This document shows, in pieces, positions 48,396-58,249 of a stretch of 64,000 nt of DNA. The stretch lies in the NCBI GenBank assembly GCA_963989385.1, contig OZ022499.1, positions 54,735,757 through 54,799,756 on the forward strand. Direction: 5' to 3'. This DNA is from Ctena decussata. Lineage: Eukaryota > Mollusca > Bivalvia > Lucinida > Lucinidae. The position numbers and the translations under genes are program-made. The stretch's first letter is position 1; the number at the start of each line of letters is the position of its first letter. The notes under the pieces were generated by a model. The model saw only the letters and a list, made by a program, of their open reading frames with translations, had not been told where the DNA came from and made no database searches.

Positions 48396-49164
48396 GAACC
48401 TTTTAACCTTATACCGTAAACATTGCAAACAAATCAGCCATATGTGTAAAAAATTCTCCATCTTTGAGTTTGAACAAGTCTGTTTAATCATCAGAGATGT
48501 GTTTCATCTTTGGAAATGTGTTGTTTTTTTTTTCGTTTTTTTTTTTTTTTTTTTACAGAATAAACTGCTGGTCCTGATCAGACTGCTTTTTGGAAGCAGT
48601 CCAGGGGCTGGGCAGTTCATAGCATTGTTAGGTTAACAAAGTTGTTTTAGTCAAGGACTGGTTAGGTCTTGAAGTACATATTTTGGCCAAAAATGGCAGT
48701 GTTTATGCATACAGAACATTTGAAAATATAACCTAGGCCCTGATCTACATCTACACAGTTCTGTCAGCATAACTGTGAAATAGTTTGTGTAAGTAACATG
48801 AACAGTTTGTTGTATATTTATGAAATATTTGATATCTGTAATAGTCACACATTTTGAAATTTATGCTTTCACTTTTCACACCTTCACAAGAATTCAACCC
48901 CTTTACCTGAAAAGGTAAAACAGTATGCGACTTTTATCATACCCCCTGGTATTAAGTTGTTTTTAAAACAGTGGGGTGTTAATAATTTGTTTTCCTTTCT
49001 GGCTTGCTTCAAAAACAACAACCAGAGGTGGAAAAGCATATCTTTAGGAATCGGTCTTAATTGCATTTTAGTCAAATAAGTTGTAAAGTTAAATATTGAC
49101 GGAAGAGATATTAAGCTGGCAAGGTGTCAGGTGGTTTGTTTTTAATGTGATGTAATCCTGTGAA

Positions 49165-49262
49165 TGAGCAGTGACACGACAAAACCAACAAAGAGGCTTG
49201 TGCACCCAGCAAAGACTCAGACAAGCCTGGGCATCCGCCCAGTCTGATCAGAGTCAGAGCGT
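49165..49262. mobile_element. Foldback MITE, family B, truncated
   Basis: It has TGAGCAGTGACACGACAAAA and GGGCATCCGCCCAGTCTGAT, then breaks off into a fragment of the GAGCCATAAC-type tandem unit (GTTTTATCAGAATG). Confidence 0.7.
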
Positions 49263-49371
49263 TCATTACAGCTGTGCTCCTAAAGTTTTATCAGAATGTT
49301 ATGGCCCTTGAATCAATTTAAAATCGATGAATTCAGCCATAACTGAGATAAAGATAGAATTCTGTGAAGGT

Positions 49372-49617
49372 AATGGTAAAGGTTTCCCATAGCCTAGTGG
49401 GGCACACTGTGTCATTTTGAAGCCCACTGTATCTTGGGCACAGCATATGAAAGGCAGTGCCCATTCCTTTATCCTTCCCTGATTTAAAAAAAGGCACCCA
49501 TTTACTGCTGGGTCAAGAGAGAGTTTTATGGTGGCTAGTTGACTAAAGCCAGGATTAGAACCTGTAACCTTTTGCACCATAACAGAATCCCTCTAACCAC
49601 TGGATCATGGTGCCTTT
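49372..49617 (-). mobile_element. SINE family 3, minus strand, with possible short duplication
   Basis: On minus: AGGCACCATGATCCAGTGGT, then TTACAGGTTCTAATCCTGG, a good B box. The direct repeat GAATTCT occurs at 49357-49363 and 49620-49626. At seven bases it is only weak evidence of a target duplication. Confidence 0.75.
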
Positions 49618-49825
49618 CTGAATTCTTAGAAACTTATTATTCTCCTGAATTGAAAATGCTTCTTGCAACAGTTTAGATGGTTAAAAATATTTTTTGAAAC
49701 TTGGTACAAATATAAAACAGCATCAGGTGATGGGCAGAGAACAATTGCTGTTCATTTTGGCTTTCAAGTACATGTATTCTGTGAATTTAGCATTAACATA
49801 TCCAGGTAAAATTTTTCTTTAACTT

Positions 49826-50727
49826 TAGCTCACCTGGCTCAAAGGGCCATAGTCGTCGATTTACATACCAAGGCATTCTGCATGTATCGTGCATGGTGTG
49901 TCTTCCATCAAAAACTGAACACAACTTATTCAAACATCCCTTTCTGAAACCACCAAACATTTGGGTCTCTAATTTCACATGTGGCAGGACCTGACAACAG
50001 GGTGTTAGAACTGATAAAGAATTGAAGATGGTTGCCATCTCTAGAATTAGCAAAAATAACAAAAATCAAGTTCTTCTCCAGAACCATTTAGTATACTTGG
50101 CTGAAATTTGGCATGGAGCATCAGTGTGACCTTGGTTTTCAAAATTATAAAAATTAAAAAAATAAAATCTATAATGTGACAGTGACCTACTTTCTGCTTG
50201 ATAATTTCTAAACACAAGTTCTTCTTCTCAGAAAACAATTTTTTCTAAAAACAACTTTTCTCTGAAACTACTGCACCCATGGTTGTCAAATTTCTCGTGG
50301 AGCATGACCAGACTACAGGCGTTCAGAATTAAAAAAAACTTACTTGTTCCAGGCAGCCAGACATTGGATTTTGTCAGGCCCTGAAATGATCATTTCATGA
50401 ACTGCAGAAATGGACCATCCATAGGAGAAGAACTAAACAAGCAAGTTGCTTTCGTTCCAATCCTAGTACATTTTGTATGTTGTATTATATGTTATGAAAA
50501 AAAAAGAGAAATAAATATGTTTAAACCAAAAATGGACCGTCCAAGATCGCAATCAAGATGTCCACCAAATGTTACTAAATATAACAAAATTTGAAAATGA
50601 GAAAATTTCAAAAATCCCTGGGGTTTGCATGGATAACCGTAATTTTATTCAGTTGGCCATCCATTTGAAGATTTTGATTTTAATAAATGCCCAGGTGAGT
50701 GATATCAGGCCAATTTTGGCCTCTTCT
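49826..50727. repeat. TAGCTCACCTG block, degenerate copy
   Basis: The head TAGCTCACCTGGCTCAAAGG and tail CCAGGTGAGTGATATCAGGC, with TTTTGGCCTCTTCTT, show it belongs with the blocks at 23772 and 36883. The body has AAGTTCTTCTCCAGAACCAT and AAACTACTGCACCCATGG segments. It stops 41 bp before the exon i acceptor. Confidence 0.75.
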
Positions 50728-50768
50728 TATTCTTATAAATAACAAAATTTGTTTAACTTTAATTTCAG

Positions 50769-50883
50769 ACTGGCAGAAGACTGAAGCACAGAAACGTCGT
50801 GAGAAACTGTTACTGGAGGAGCTTGTTGTCATAGTGAACAAGAGAGATGAACTTGTGCAACATCTTGATACTCAGGAGAGAGC
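50769..50883 (+). CDS. EHBP1: EHBP1 exon i: bMERB DWQKTEAQKRRE helix
   Basis: The acceptor TTAATTTCAG ends at 50768 and the donor GC/GTATGT is at 50884. The exon is 115 nt, phase 1 in and 2 out. With G from exon h it reads DWQKTEAQKRREKLLLEELV then VIVNKRDELVQHLDTQERA. VNKRDxLVxxLDxQE is the closing part of the bMERB core. The family continues for a few dozen residues (an acidic E/D cluster and a basic C-terminus). I found no exon for these downstream in the window. Confidence 0.94.
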
Positions 50884-53800
50884 GTATGTATTAATTTCAG
50901 CTACCCCATTTACCCTGTCAAACATCCCAGGGAGTTACATTTTACGAAAGGGGGCATTATTTAGAACCTGAAGTGTAGCGAATCAGGCACTGCCAATTAC
51001 CTCTACTAAGTAAACAGTATTAAGATGAATGGGTATACTTGCAGAAGAAGCAGGGGCAAGGAGCAAATTCTTTCCTTTAAGAGTAGACTCCGTTTCAAAT
51101 AGCATCTCATCCAGAGACATAAATAAGAATTCATGCTAGTTAATATAACAATATATTAGAGCAGGGGCATGTATTTGGATTAATGCCATAAAAAGTAAGC
51201 TTACATTGGTCCAGAGTGCTCATGATGGGCTGTAGTGATCTGTTACTCTTCACTGCCTGTCTGTCTGTCATCATTAAAACTTTCTTCCCACAAAATCTCT
51301 TCCAAAACCTATGGTGCAGATGCCCCTTTCTTGGTTACTGAAAATATCAAAATATGAAAATGACATTATCTCAATAGCTGCTGAATCGATTTTGACCAAA
51401 CTAGGTCGTAAGAGTAACTGATGTGCTTGTTTGTCAGTCAGATAACCAAGGTTTTTATTCAGATACATGTAATCAATTACTTCAGTTTTGCATCATGTGA
51501 GAGCAGGTCAACCTTTTTATAGCATCATTAGCTTAGTGGAGCAAATTTTTGCCTATAGGAATTGACCCCCATTGAGGAGGTAAAAATAAAAATGTCAGAG
51601 TTGTTCCCCCTGAAAGTGTACCCAATGACCATTCATTGTCAAGCAACTTTGGTCAAAAAACTATGTTCTTTTACTTCTTGAGACTTTGATCCCAGAAAGA
51701 AACTGATAATTAATAATACCAGACTTGCAGTCAGAAGTCTTGTATTCAGTTTAAATAATATTTTATGAATCGTGCACCATGCACTGACAATGAAGTCAAC
51801 ACTGCACGCTCCCATGCACTAACCTAATGACGGCACCACGGAGATCTGCACAGTTAGTGACAATCAAAGTGCAACTGTAGTAAATGGGCAGGGTATCCGG
51901 TAACAACAGTGACTGGTCCCTGGAAAAGGGGCCATATTTGGCCAGTGAAATTCTGGGACTCTTTAGACTTACCCTGCCTGCTCATGTAGGCTTCTTTGTC
52001 AGTGTCCTTTTTTCATATTCACAAACACAGAATTTGGAAAGATAATTGAGGAGATGCTTCAAAAACTGTGTGGATGATCTAGATCTATACCGGATTCTGA
52101 CATGCACAACAGGGAATTTTGAGATTTACATTGAGGAAAGCATGCAAACAGACAGGAATCAGCTCAGTCTGCATAACAGTGTGGACTGATCAGAATCTTT
52201 CTTTCTTGCTCTATAGATTCTTCAGTTTCAGGAGATGGCGTCTGCAAAAAAGGGATGTCTCTGATCAGACTGCACATTGTGCAGTCTGATCATAGTCATC
52301 CCTTTTTGCACATGTTGCATGACTTTTCAAATCCCGTTTTCTCCTGGGACAGCTCATTTAAAGCAAGATATCAGATGACTAAACTACCTGTTTAGTAATG
52401 AAATGGCCCCTTGGGTGCATGATAGAAACTGCTAATTATCCTCTACTCCTTTATTAGGGGTTATTATTCTATCTCTTCTGACTGCCCCTGCCTGATGTAT
52501 TAGGGAATTGGAAGATAACAAATTAGAAAATAATGATAAATGTTGCTGTAGCTTTCAATATGCTAGTTTTTCTCTTCAGCTGTGACTTCGATATTCAAGT
52601 TTTTTTAAAAGCAGTAAAATGTTTAACGTACATTAATTTTTTGTTGTTCAACTCTTTTGGATATTTGAATTTTAGGGACAGTTTCTTTAGTTTTGATATA
52701 ATATCCAAATTCATCCCAAAAAGTGCTGATTGGATGGTTGCTTTCAAAAGTAGAAGAAGACATGTGCAGTAGAAACTTTGGTGGCACTAAATAAAGTCAT
52801 ACATGTTTTTTTCTTTGAGTGTATTTTCGGTGGTCATTCTGTCAAAATGGTCATTGCGTAAAGTGTGTGCCATAATTTTTCACCTGCTGAAAAGCATTTC
52901 TTGGCTTAGGTCTATTTGTTATAGGTCAGTTGATGATATGCTATTTTAGTCCTTTTCTCATATACAGACATAAGTCACCTTCACCTTTTGTTTTAAAGCC
53001 ATAACCCACCATACCTGCCCACAAACCTCAATTCAATTACCACTTTAGATTATTTTATCCAAAGGTTTTTAGGTGAACTACACTGTCTGCAAACTTTATG
53101 TAGCAAGGATACCTGATAATCTTATTTCTAGAAAATTATTCCCTGTCACCTTTCATTGGGTTGTGATCAATCTGATGCATGTGCGGTAGACACTGCAGAG
53201 TTAAGACCCTCCGAGTAGGTGTTACTTTTGGTCTTTTGGTATGTCATGGGATACCTCAAACCAAATGCAGTGTCTTTGGTGTGATACAAGACACCTTAAA
53301 GCAGCTGCATTGTCAGCCAAATGCAGTCTTGCTGTACAGGTGACTTGTCTGGAAATATGTGTGAGCTCATCATTCATACACACAGTGGGGTCTGAGTGTT
53401 TGCCTTCACCCATGGGTTCATGGGTTCCAGTTCCACTGGTGGCACATGTGTTTCTAATTTCTACAGTCTACAGTCAGGAAAAGCCACATCAGCTAGGTTC
53501 TGGGCTGGAATAAGTGGCATCAGTGGTAGTCAGTGATTGCAGTGTCCCAGAATGTTGATGGTGGTGTCCCACTTATCAAGTGGCAGAACTGTACATGTAC
53601 ACATGCAAAAAGAAATGAACTCTTAGATACACTAGGGATTGTGGCCATGCAAAATGAGCACAGCTTTACAAAACAAATTCATGAACATTTACTAAAGCAT
53701 AAACCAGTCAGAAAGGCAGACAGAAGGAGAGATGGGCAGACAATACCATGGATGAACAGGCATGAATTTTGCATCCTTAAATCTGGAATGATACAAAAGA

Positions 53801-53914
53801 GATTGAAGCCACTTTCAACTTTGATCTATTGAAATCCGTAGTGCAGAACTCAGTAAAAGAAGCATGACGACCTTTTATGTCAGTTGTAATTCTTGAAGCA
53901 CTAAATTTGACAAT

Positions 53915-54091
53915 GGTTAATTTTCAAACAGCATAGATCCAGATAAGGTGGCTCATAACCTCATCTGAATCTACACTGTTTGCCCTCTTGTCCTTGAATT
54001 CTCAATAAGATATAGCTTGGATAAAACATTTTGTGAAATTTTGCAGATGAACATTTTGTCGCCTGCTTTTTTTAGTGCTTTTAGGATTAAT
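53915..54091. mobile_element. Palindromic MITE, family D, degenerate
   Basis: AAGGTGGCTCATAACCTCAT core, GAATCTACACTGTTTGCCCT arm, and the TTTTAGTGCTTTTAGGATTA end. The left end is poorly preserved. Confidence 0.65.
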
Positions 54092-54639
54092 GATTATTAA
54101 AATATCGAACATCTATTTCTCATTAAAAAATTTGAAAACAGTATGCAAAAATCATTTCTGCACATTTGACTATTTCTAATGACTATTAAACCTGGATTGG
54201 AATAAGTTGTGAAAGATTGGCAAACACCTTTCAGACTTTGATGTGGCTTGCAGCAAGCTTCTAATAGCTTCAGATCAGGTCTAACATTGGTTTTGTTACT
54301 CTGTGCACCACATGACACATGCATTTCTATGTTTTATGTATCTGACCTTGTGTCAGTGCTATAAACTGCAGTGGCTGCATGCTAATTATCTCAATTAATT
54401 GTAATGACTGCAAAGTGAAACATCAGCTGAGAAGAAAAATTAATACTGTGTTGGAAGGAACTGATTTGCTTAGGACAAGTTAATTTGTCAAACAAAGTTT
54501 ATGGCTGCTTTGTTGTTTTTGCCTCCCACTTGCAGTGATCTTGTACATACATGTGTATTCCAGACCTACACATAACAAAAAAAGTTGTTTCTATTGCAGA
54601 ACTCAGCAGTTTTCATTGCTCTGTTCCCCTGCGAATTTT

Positions 54640-54980
54640 TTAAGAACAGTTCAAGAAAACTTCTTTCACAGTTCAAGAACAACGTTTAAGAACTGAACAA
54701 GAACTGCTCTTAAAGTGTTCAAGAACAGTTCAAATGCATTTTAAGAAATGTTAAATCGGACAAATTTTAAGAACAAGAATTCTTGAAAAGTTCTTAAAGA
54801 GTGTTCTTGAACAGTTCTAGAATGAAGTTCTTATAATTAGTTCAAGAACTGTTGAAGAACTTTTGTTCTTGAACTATTCAAGAATAGATTTTAAAAACTT
54901 TTCAAGAATACTTATCTTGAACTATTCAAAAACAGTTTTTAAGAACTTTTCAGGAATACTTGTTCTTAAAATTTTTCCAA
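54640..54980. repeat. GTTCAAGAAC / GTTCTTGAAC tract
   Basis: About 340 bp made of AAGAACAGTTCAAGAAC and its complement, alternating so that many short hairpins are possible. It is flanked by GTTAAATCGGACAAATTTTA and a matching inverted segment, CCAATTTAACATTTCTTAA. Confidence 0.8.
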
Positions 54981-55231
54981 TTTAACATTTCTTAAAGCTA
55001 GTGAAATTCAAATTCTTCTTTGATGTTGGTTACTGTTATGATTGCTTTATTTGGTGAAGTTGACGATTTATTGGACTTGATCAATCATTAGTATATTTAT
55101 AGGAATTAATTAAAGACATGTGGTAAACTGAAAGAAAAAATAATTAATGTACAGTCAAACTTGAATTTCTGGAATACATTAGGACATTGACAATTAGTTC
55201 CAGCCAAAAGACTGGAGAATGTCATTAATGC

Positions 55232-56150
55232 CCCTATTCCACACAGACCATGAATACCACAAATTACCACGAATTGATAAATTTTAGGATTCATAGCTGA
55301 ATCGTAATCACTTCGTGAAGTTCTTAAATGAATTGTATATATTCATAGTCAGTTCTTGCAATTCTTGAGCAATTGGAAATTCGTGGCAAAAGTTTTGTGC
55401 TGTTCAAAATTTTGGCCACAAACTCCTGATTCCAAAAATTTGTTGTTAATTTGTAACAAATTCTTAGTGCATTCTAAGGCACCGAAACTGAATCGTCATT
55501 GATTCGGAGGCATTCTTAGGTGTTCTCAACTCATTCAGGGATTTGTGAATTTGTGCCTTGACATAATTGCGCACAGTGCAAAGACTCCAACCAGCCTCTG
55601 GACGCATGCATTTATCTACCCAGCGGTCAAATGACGTCATACTGACATGGATGAGACTTCACTACATCGCAATGACCTAAGGACCTTAGGACGGTGTCAT
55701 TACAACGTCATGTGCCTGGTGGTTAGAGAATTCATTTTGTGGCCATAGATTTCTTATAATTCATACTTACTATATGCATACAGAAAAGGCTGTGTTCAAG
55801 CTTGGGGCCTTTTTATACCTATTTTTAGAGAAAATCCCATGGATTTTCAAGAATAGTCAAGAGTTCATTTTTATTGGTATGTGCATTCGGTGTATTCTTA
55901 ACTGATTCGTAACTAATTCTAAACATTCATGCAGTATTTCCCAAGAGACATTAATTATACTGAATTCTTGACAATTCGTGCGATTCCAGCCAAATTCTGT
56001 CAGATCCCACGAATATTCCTAGCCCTATCGTACCTGTATCATAACTGAATCATAGAGCATCATGAATTGGACCAGAAAATTTACAATCGCCACAAATCCT
56101 AATATTTATCAATTCCTGGCGATTCATGGGATTCATGGTCTATGTGGGAC
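55232..56150. mobile_element. ~0.92-kb foldback element (CACACAGACCATGAAT termini)
   Basis: The left end CCACACAGACCATGAATACC and GAATTGATAAATTTTAGGAT pair with the right end ATTCATGGTCTATGTGGGAC and ATTTATCAATTCC over ~60 bp. The interior is rich in ATTCGT/GAATTC words, and sub-segments are again inverted. CATTAATG at the left and AATAATG at the right may mark the target. Non-coding. Confidence 0.75.
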
Positions 56151-56299
56151 AATAATGCAAGAAGTACAATGGATGAACGGATGGCTTGTGAGTTTATAAC
56201 CCTTCAACAGTATTTCAGTCATATAAGGCTGATGGAATGGTGATAATGAAAGGCTGCATGCAGTAAACCCTGTTTATGGTAACATGGAGTTTTCTATAT

Positions 56300-56890
56300 G
56301 CAGTTGGAGCACACCTACATTGCAAGCAGTTTTCTGTGCAATTGGAGCACACCTACATAAGCATTGTTCTATATGCAATGGGAGCACACCTACATAATTA
56401 GTGTTTTATGTGCAGTGGGGGCACACCAGTCCAGTAAATTTCTATGTGCAAATTGGGGCACACATACATAAGCAGTTTTCTATGTGCAACTATGGCACAC
56501 ATACATAAGCAGTTGACTATGTGCAGTCTACATAAGCAGTTTTCTATGTGCAACTATGGCACACATACATAAGCAGTTGACTATGTGCAATCTACATAAG
56601 CAGTTTTCTATGTGCAACTATGGCACACATACATAAGCAGTTAACTATGTGCAATCTACATAAGCAGTTTTCTATGTGCAACTATGGCACACATACATAA
56701 GCAGTTGACTATGTGCAATCTACATAAGCAGTTTTCTATGTGCAACTATGGCACACATACATAAGCAGTTAACTATGTGCAATCTACATAAGCAGTTTTC
56801 TATGTGCAACTATGGCACACATACATAAGCAGTTGACTATGTGCAATCTACATAAGCAATTTTCTATGTGCAATTGGGGCATATCCGCAC
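56300..56890 (+). repeat. 64-bp satellite (CTATGTGCAACTATGGCACA)
   Basis: The core of about six near-identical copies has an exact 64-bp period: TATGTGCAAC at 56481, 56545, 56609 and 56673. Older diverged ~45-50-bp versions precede it (GTGCAATTGGAGCACACC from ~56311). Within the unit, CATAAGCAGTT occurs twice. Confidence 0.9.
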
Positions 56891-57405
56891 ATTTGTGTTG
56901 AAGGGTTTTCAGACTAGACCCAGATTGGTCAGCTTTTCAAAAAAACATTCTTTTGTAGGACAAATGAATTTGTTCAGTTTCACAGATTCTTTTCACACAG
57001 CTGCTATAGTACTTTCAGCCAAACCAAAAAACAAATATTGACTCAGGAATAATCTCACCATTTTCCGTGTTTCTAGACAAATAGCTATTTACCATTAATG
57101 TCTTAAATATTTTAGCAGAGAGCTGTCCATTTCAGTCTCAGACAGCTGTTTGTCAAAGTCATTGTGCTGCCTTTTGATTGGTTTCTGTGAGCGAATCAGA
57201 TTTCACCGATAACTCTCTGTCGCAGAGAGGCTGTGTATGGCTTCTTGTGCATCAATATTTTTAATCAATTACTCTTCCATCATTCATTGTATTTATTCTA
57301 AATATTCCTACGTCTGAACAATTTTTGTATAGGACCCTCCATTTTTTGTTTGGATCAGTCCAGTTTGGATTGTCCTCTAAGGGGATGCTTTATTTCTCCA
57401 TATTA

Positions 57406-57470
57406 AACAATGCAGACCCTAATCAGACTGCTCTTCAGGAGCAGTCTGATCTGGATCTGCACTCTTTGCA
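57406..57470. repeat. Family E core hairpin
   Basis: AGACCCTAATCAGACTGCTC with GAGCAGTCTGATCTGGATCT. Confidence 0.75.
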
Positions 57471-57579
57471 AAGGAACTATGCCTAAATATTTGGAGGAGA
57501 TTCGGTAGTTACCATAGTTAGAAGGATTCTGTTAGTACGGGGCGGTAATTCGTCTCCAAGATAAAGTTTCTGTAATTGA

Positions 57580-58249
57580 TTGACCAGTCCATCTTTAGAA
57601 AGTCTTCGTTTTCAGACCAGTATGGTGTTTTCCAAGACTAGGCCATCTTTAGAAAGTCTTTAACCTTCAGACCAGTATGGTGTTTATTTCTCCAAGACTG
57701 GTCAGTCTTTAGAAAGTCTTTAATGTTAATATTGATACTGTCCTTATTCCTTTAAAATCAAGCACTCAACTTTTAGACCTGCATGGTGCTCTTTTCTCCA
57801 AAGCATGTCTATGGTCAGAATGTATTTTACCATGAGACAAAGGTGGTATTTATTTCTTCTAAATCCATCTACAGCTGAACTTCAGTGGCTCGAACCCTGA
57901 TGGCTCATTACCAGTGCCAAGCTAGAACTCATCCTAGGGTGCCTAAAGGTCACTTTATATAGAACCTAGCCCTGGATGGCTAGAACTGCCCTTGGCTGAA
58001 ACTAATTTTCTTGGTCCCAAGCCTGTTCAAGCCAATGAAGTTCTGCTGTATCTTCAGAAATTTTATGATCTTCAGACCAATATGATTTTAGAAAATCTTT
58101 AACCTTTAGACAAGTTTGGTATTGTCAAGGTGTTTTCTTTCCTCCAAGACCAAGCATTGAACCTTCAGACCAGATTGGTATAACTTTATTTCTCCAAAAC
58201 CAGTCTGTATTCAGAATATATTCAACCATCAGACCAAGATGGTGTTTAT
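57580..58249 (+). repeat. ~60-bp minisatellite, left part
   Basis: The unit is approximately AGAAAGTCTTTAACCTTCAG ACCAGTATGGTGTTTATTTC TCCAAGACCAGTC, strongly degenerate. It resumes at 60129-60610 after the inserted element, and a pogo-like element sits inside at 57872-58048. Confidence 0.8.
57872..58048. mobile_element. Pogo/Tigger-like MITE, TA-flanked
   Basis: The ends CAGCTGAACTTCAGTGGCTC and AAGCCAATGAAGTTCTGCTG are inverted, with TA directly outside each. CAG...CTG ends at a duplicated TA are characteristic of Tc1/mariner pogo-group elements. Confidence 0.75.

Larger units (their letters stand above)
33288..50768 (+). other. EHBP1 intron after exon h (17.5 kb)
   Basis: It contains two pogo-like remnants (33438-33644, 33788-33957), a foldback (34274-34472), a tail fragment of the GGCGGGGGATATA element (about 35190-35345), block elements (36883-38837, 49826-50727), family E cores, SINE3 (42442-42655, 49372-49617), family B (43620-43785, 46584-46821, 49165-49262), a hairpin near 45755-45835, poly(T) tracts, and a SINE1 within a family A foldback (48053-48395). 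Repeat-free, higher-complexity tracts lie at about 39150-39340, 40660-40900, 46130-46460 and 47455-47600. Confidence 0.7.
50..50883 (+). other. EHBP1: EHBP1 gene, 3' portion (nine exons, incomplete at both ends)
   Basis: Nine plus-strand exons splice in frame to 366 codons plus two bases. The C-terminal part carries the diagnostic EHBP1 blocks [39 protein letters not shown] and DWQKTEAQKRREKLLLEELV in the family order. EHBP1 proteins have an N-terminal C2-like domain, a central calponin-homology domain that binds actin, and a C-terminal bMERB domain that binds Rab8/10/13 GTPases. They link endocytic recycling (EHD proteins) to actin. Only the linker and bMERB part lies here. The C2 and CH exons must be upstream of base 1. 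The final residues, including any C-terminal prenylation motif, were not found before 64000. The paralogue EHBP1L1 is a vertebrate alternative; I expect a single invertebrate EHBP1. MICAL and MICAL-like proteins share the domain but not these exact blocks. Confidence 0.9.

Noticed and set aside
53241..53832. Two adjacent plus-strand frames of 90 and 99 codons
   Set aside because: Cysteine- and serine-rich chance-like peptides in different frames, no recognised domain, no splice continuity with EHBP1.
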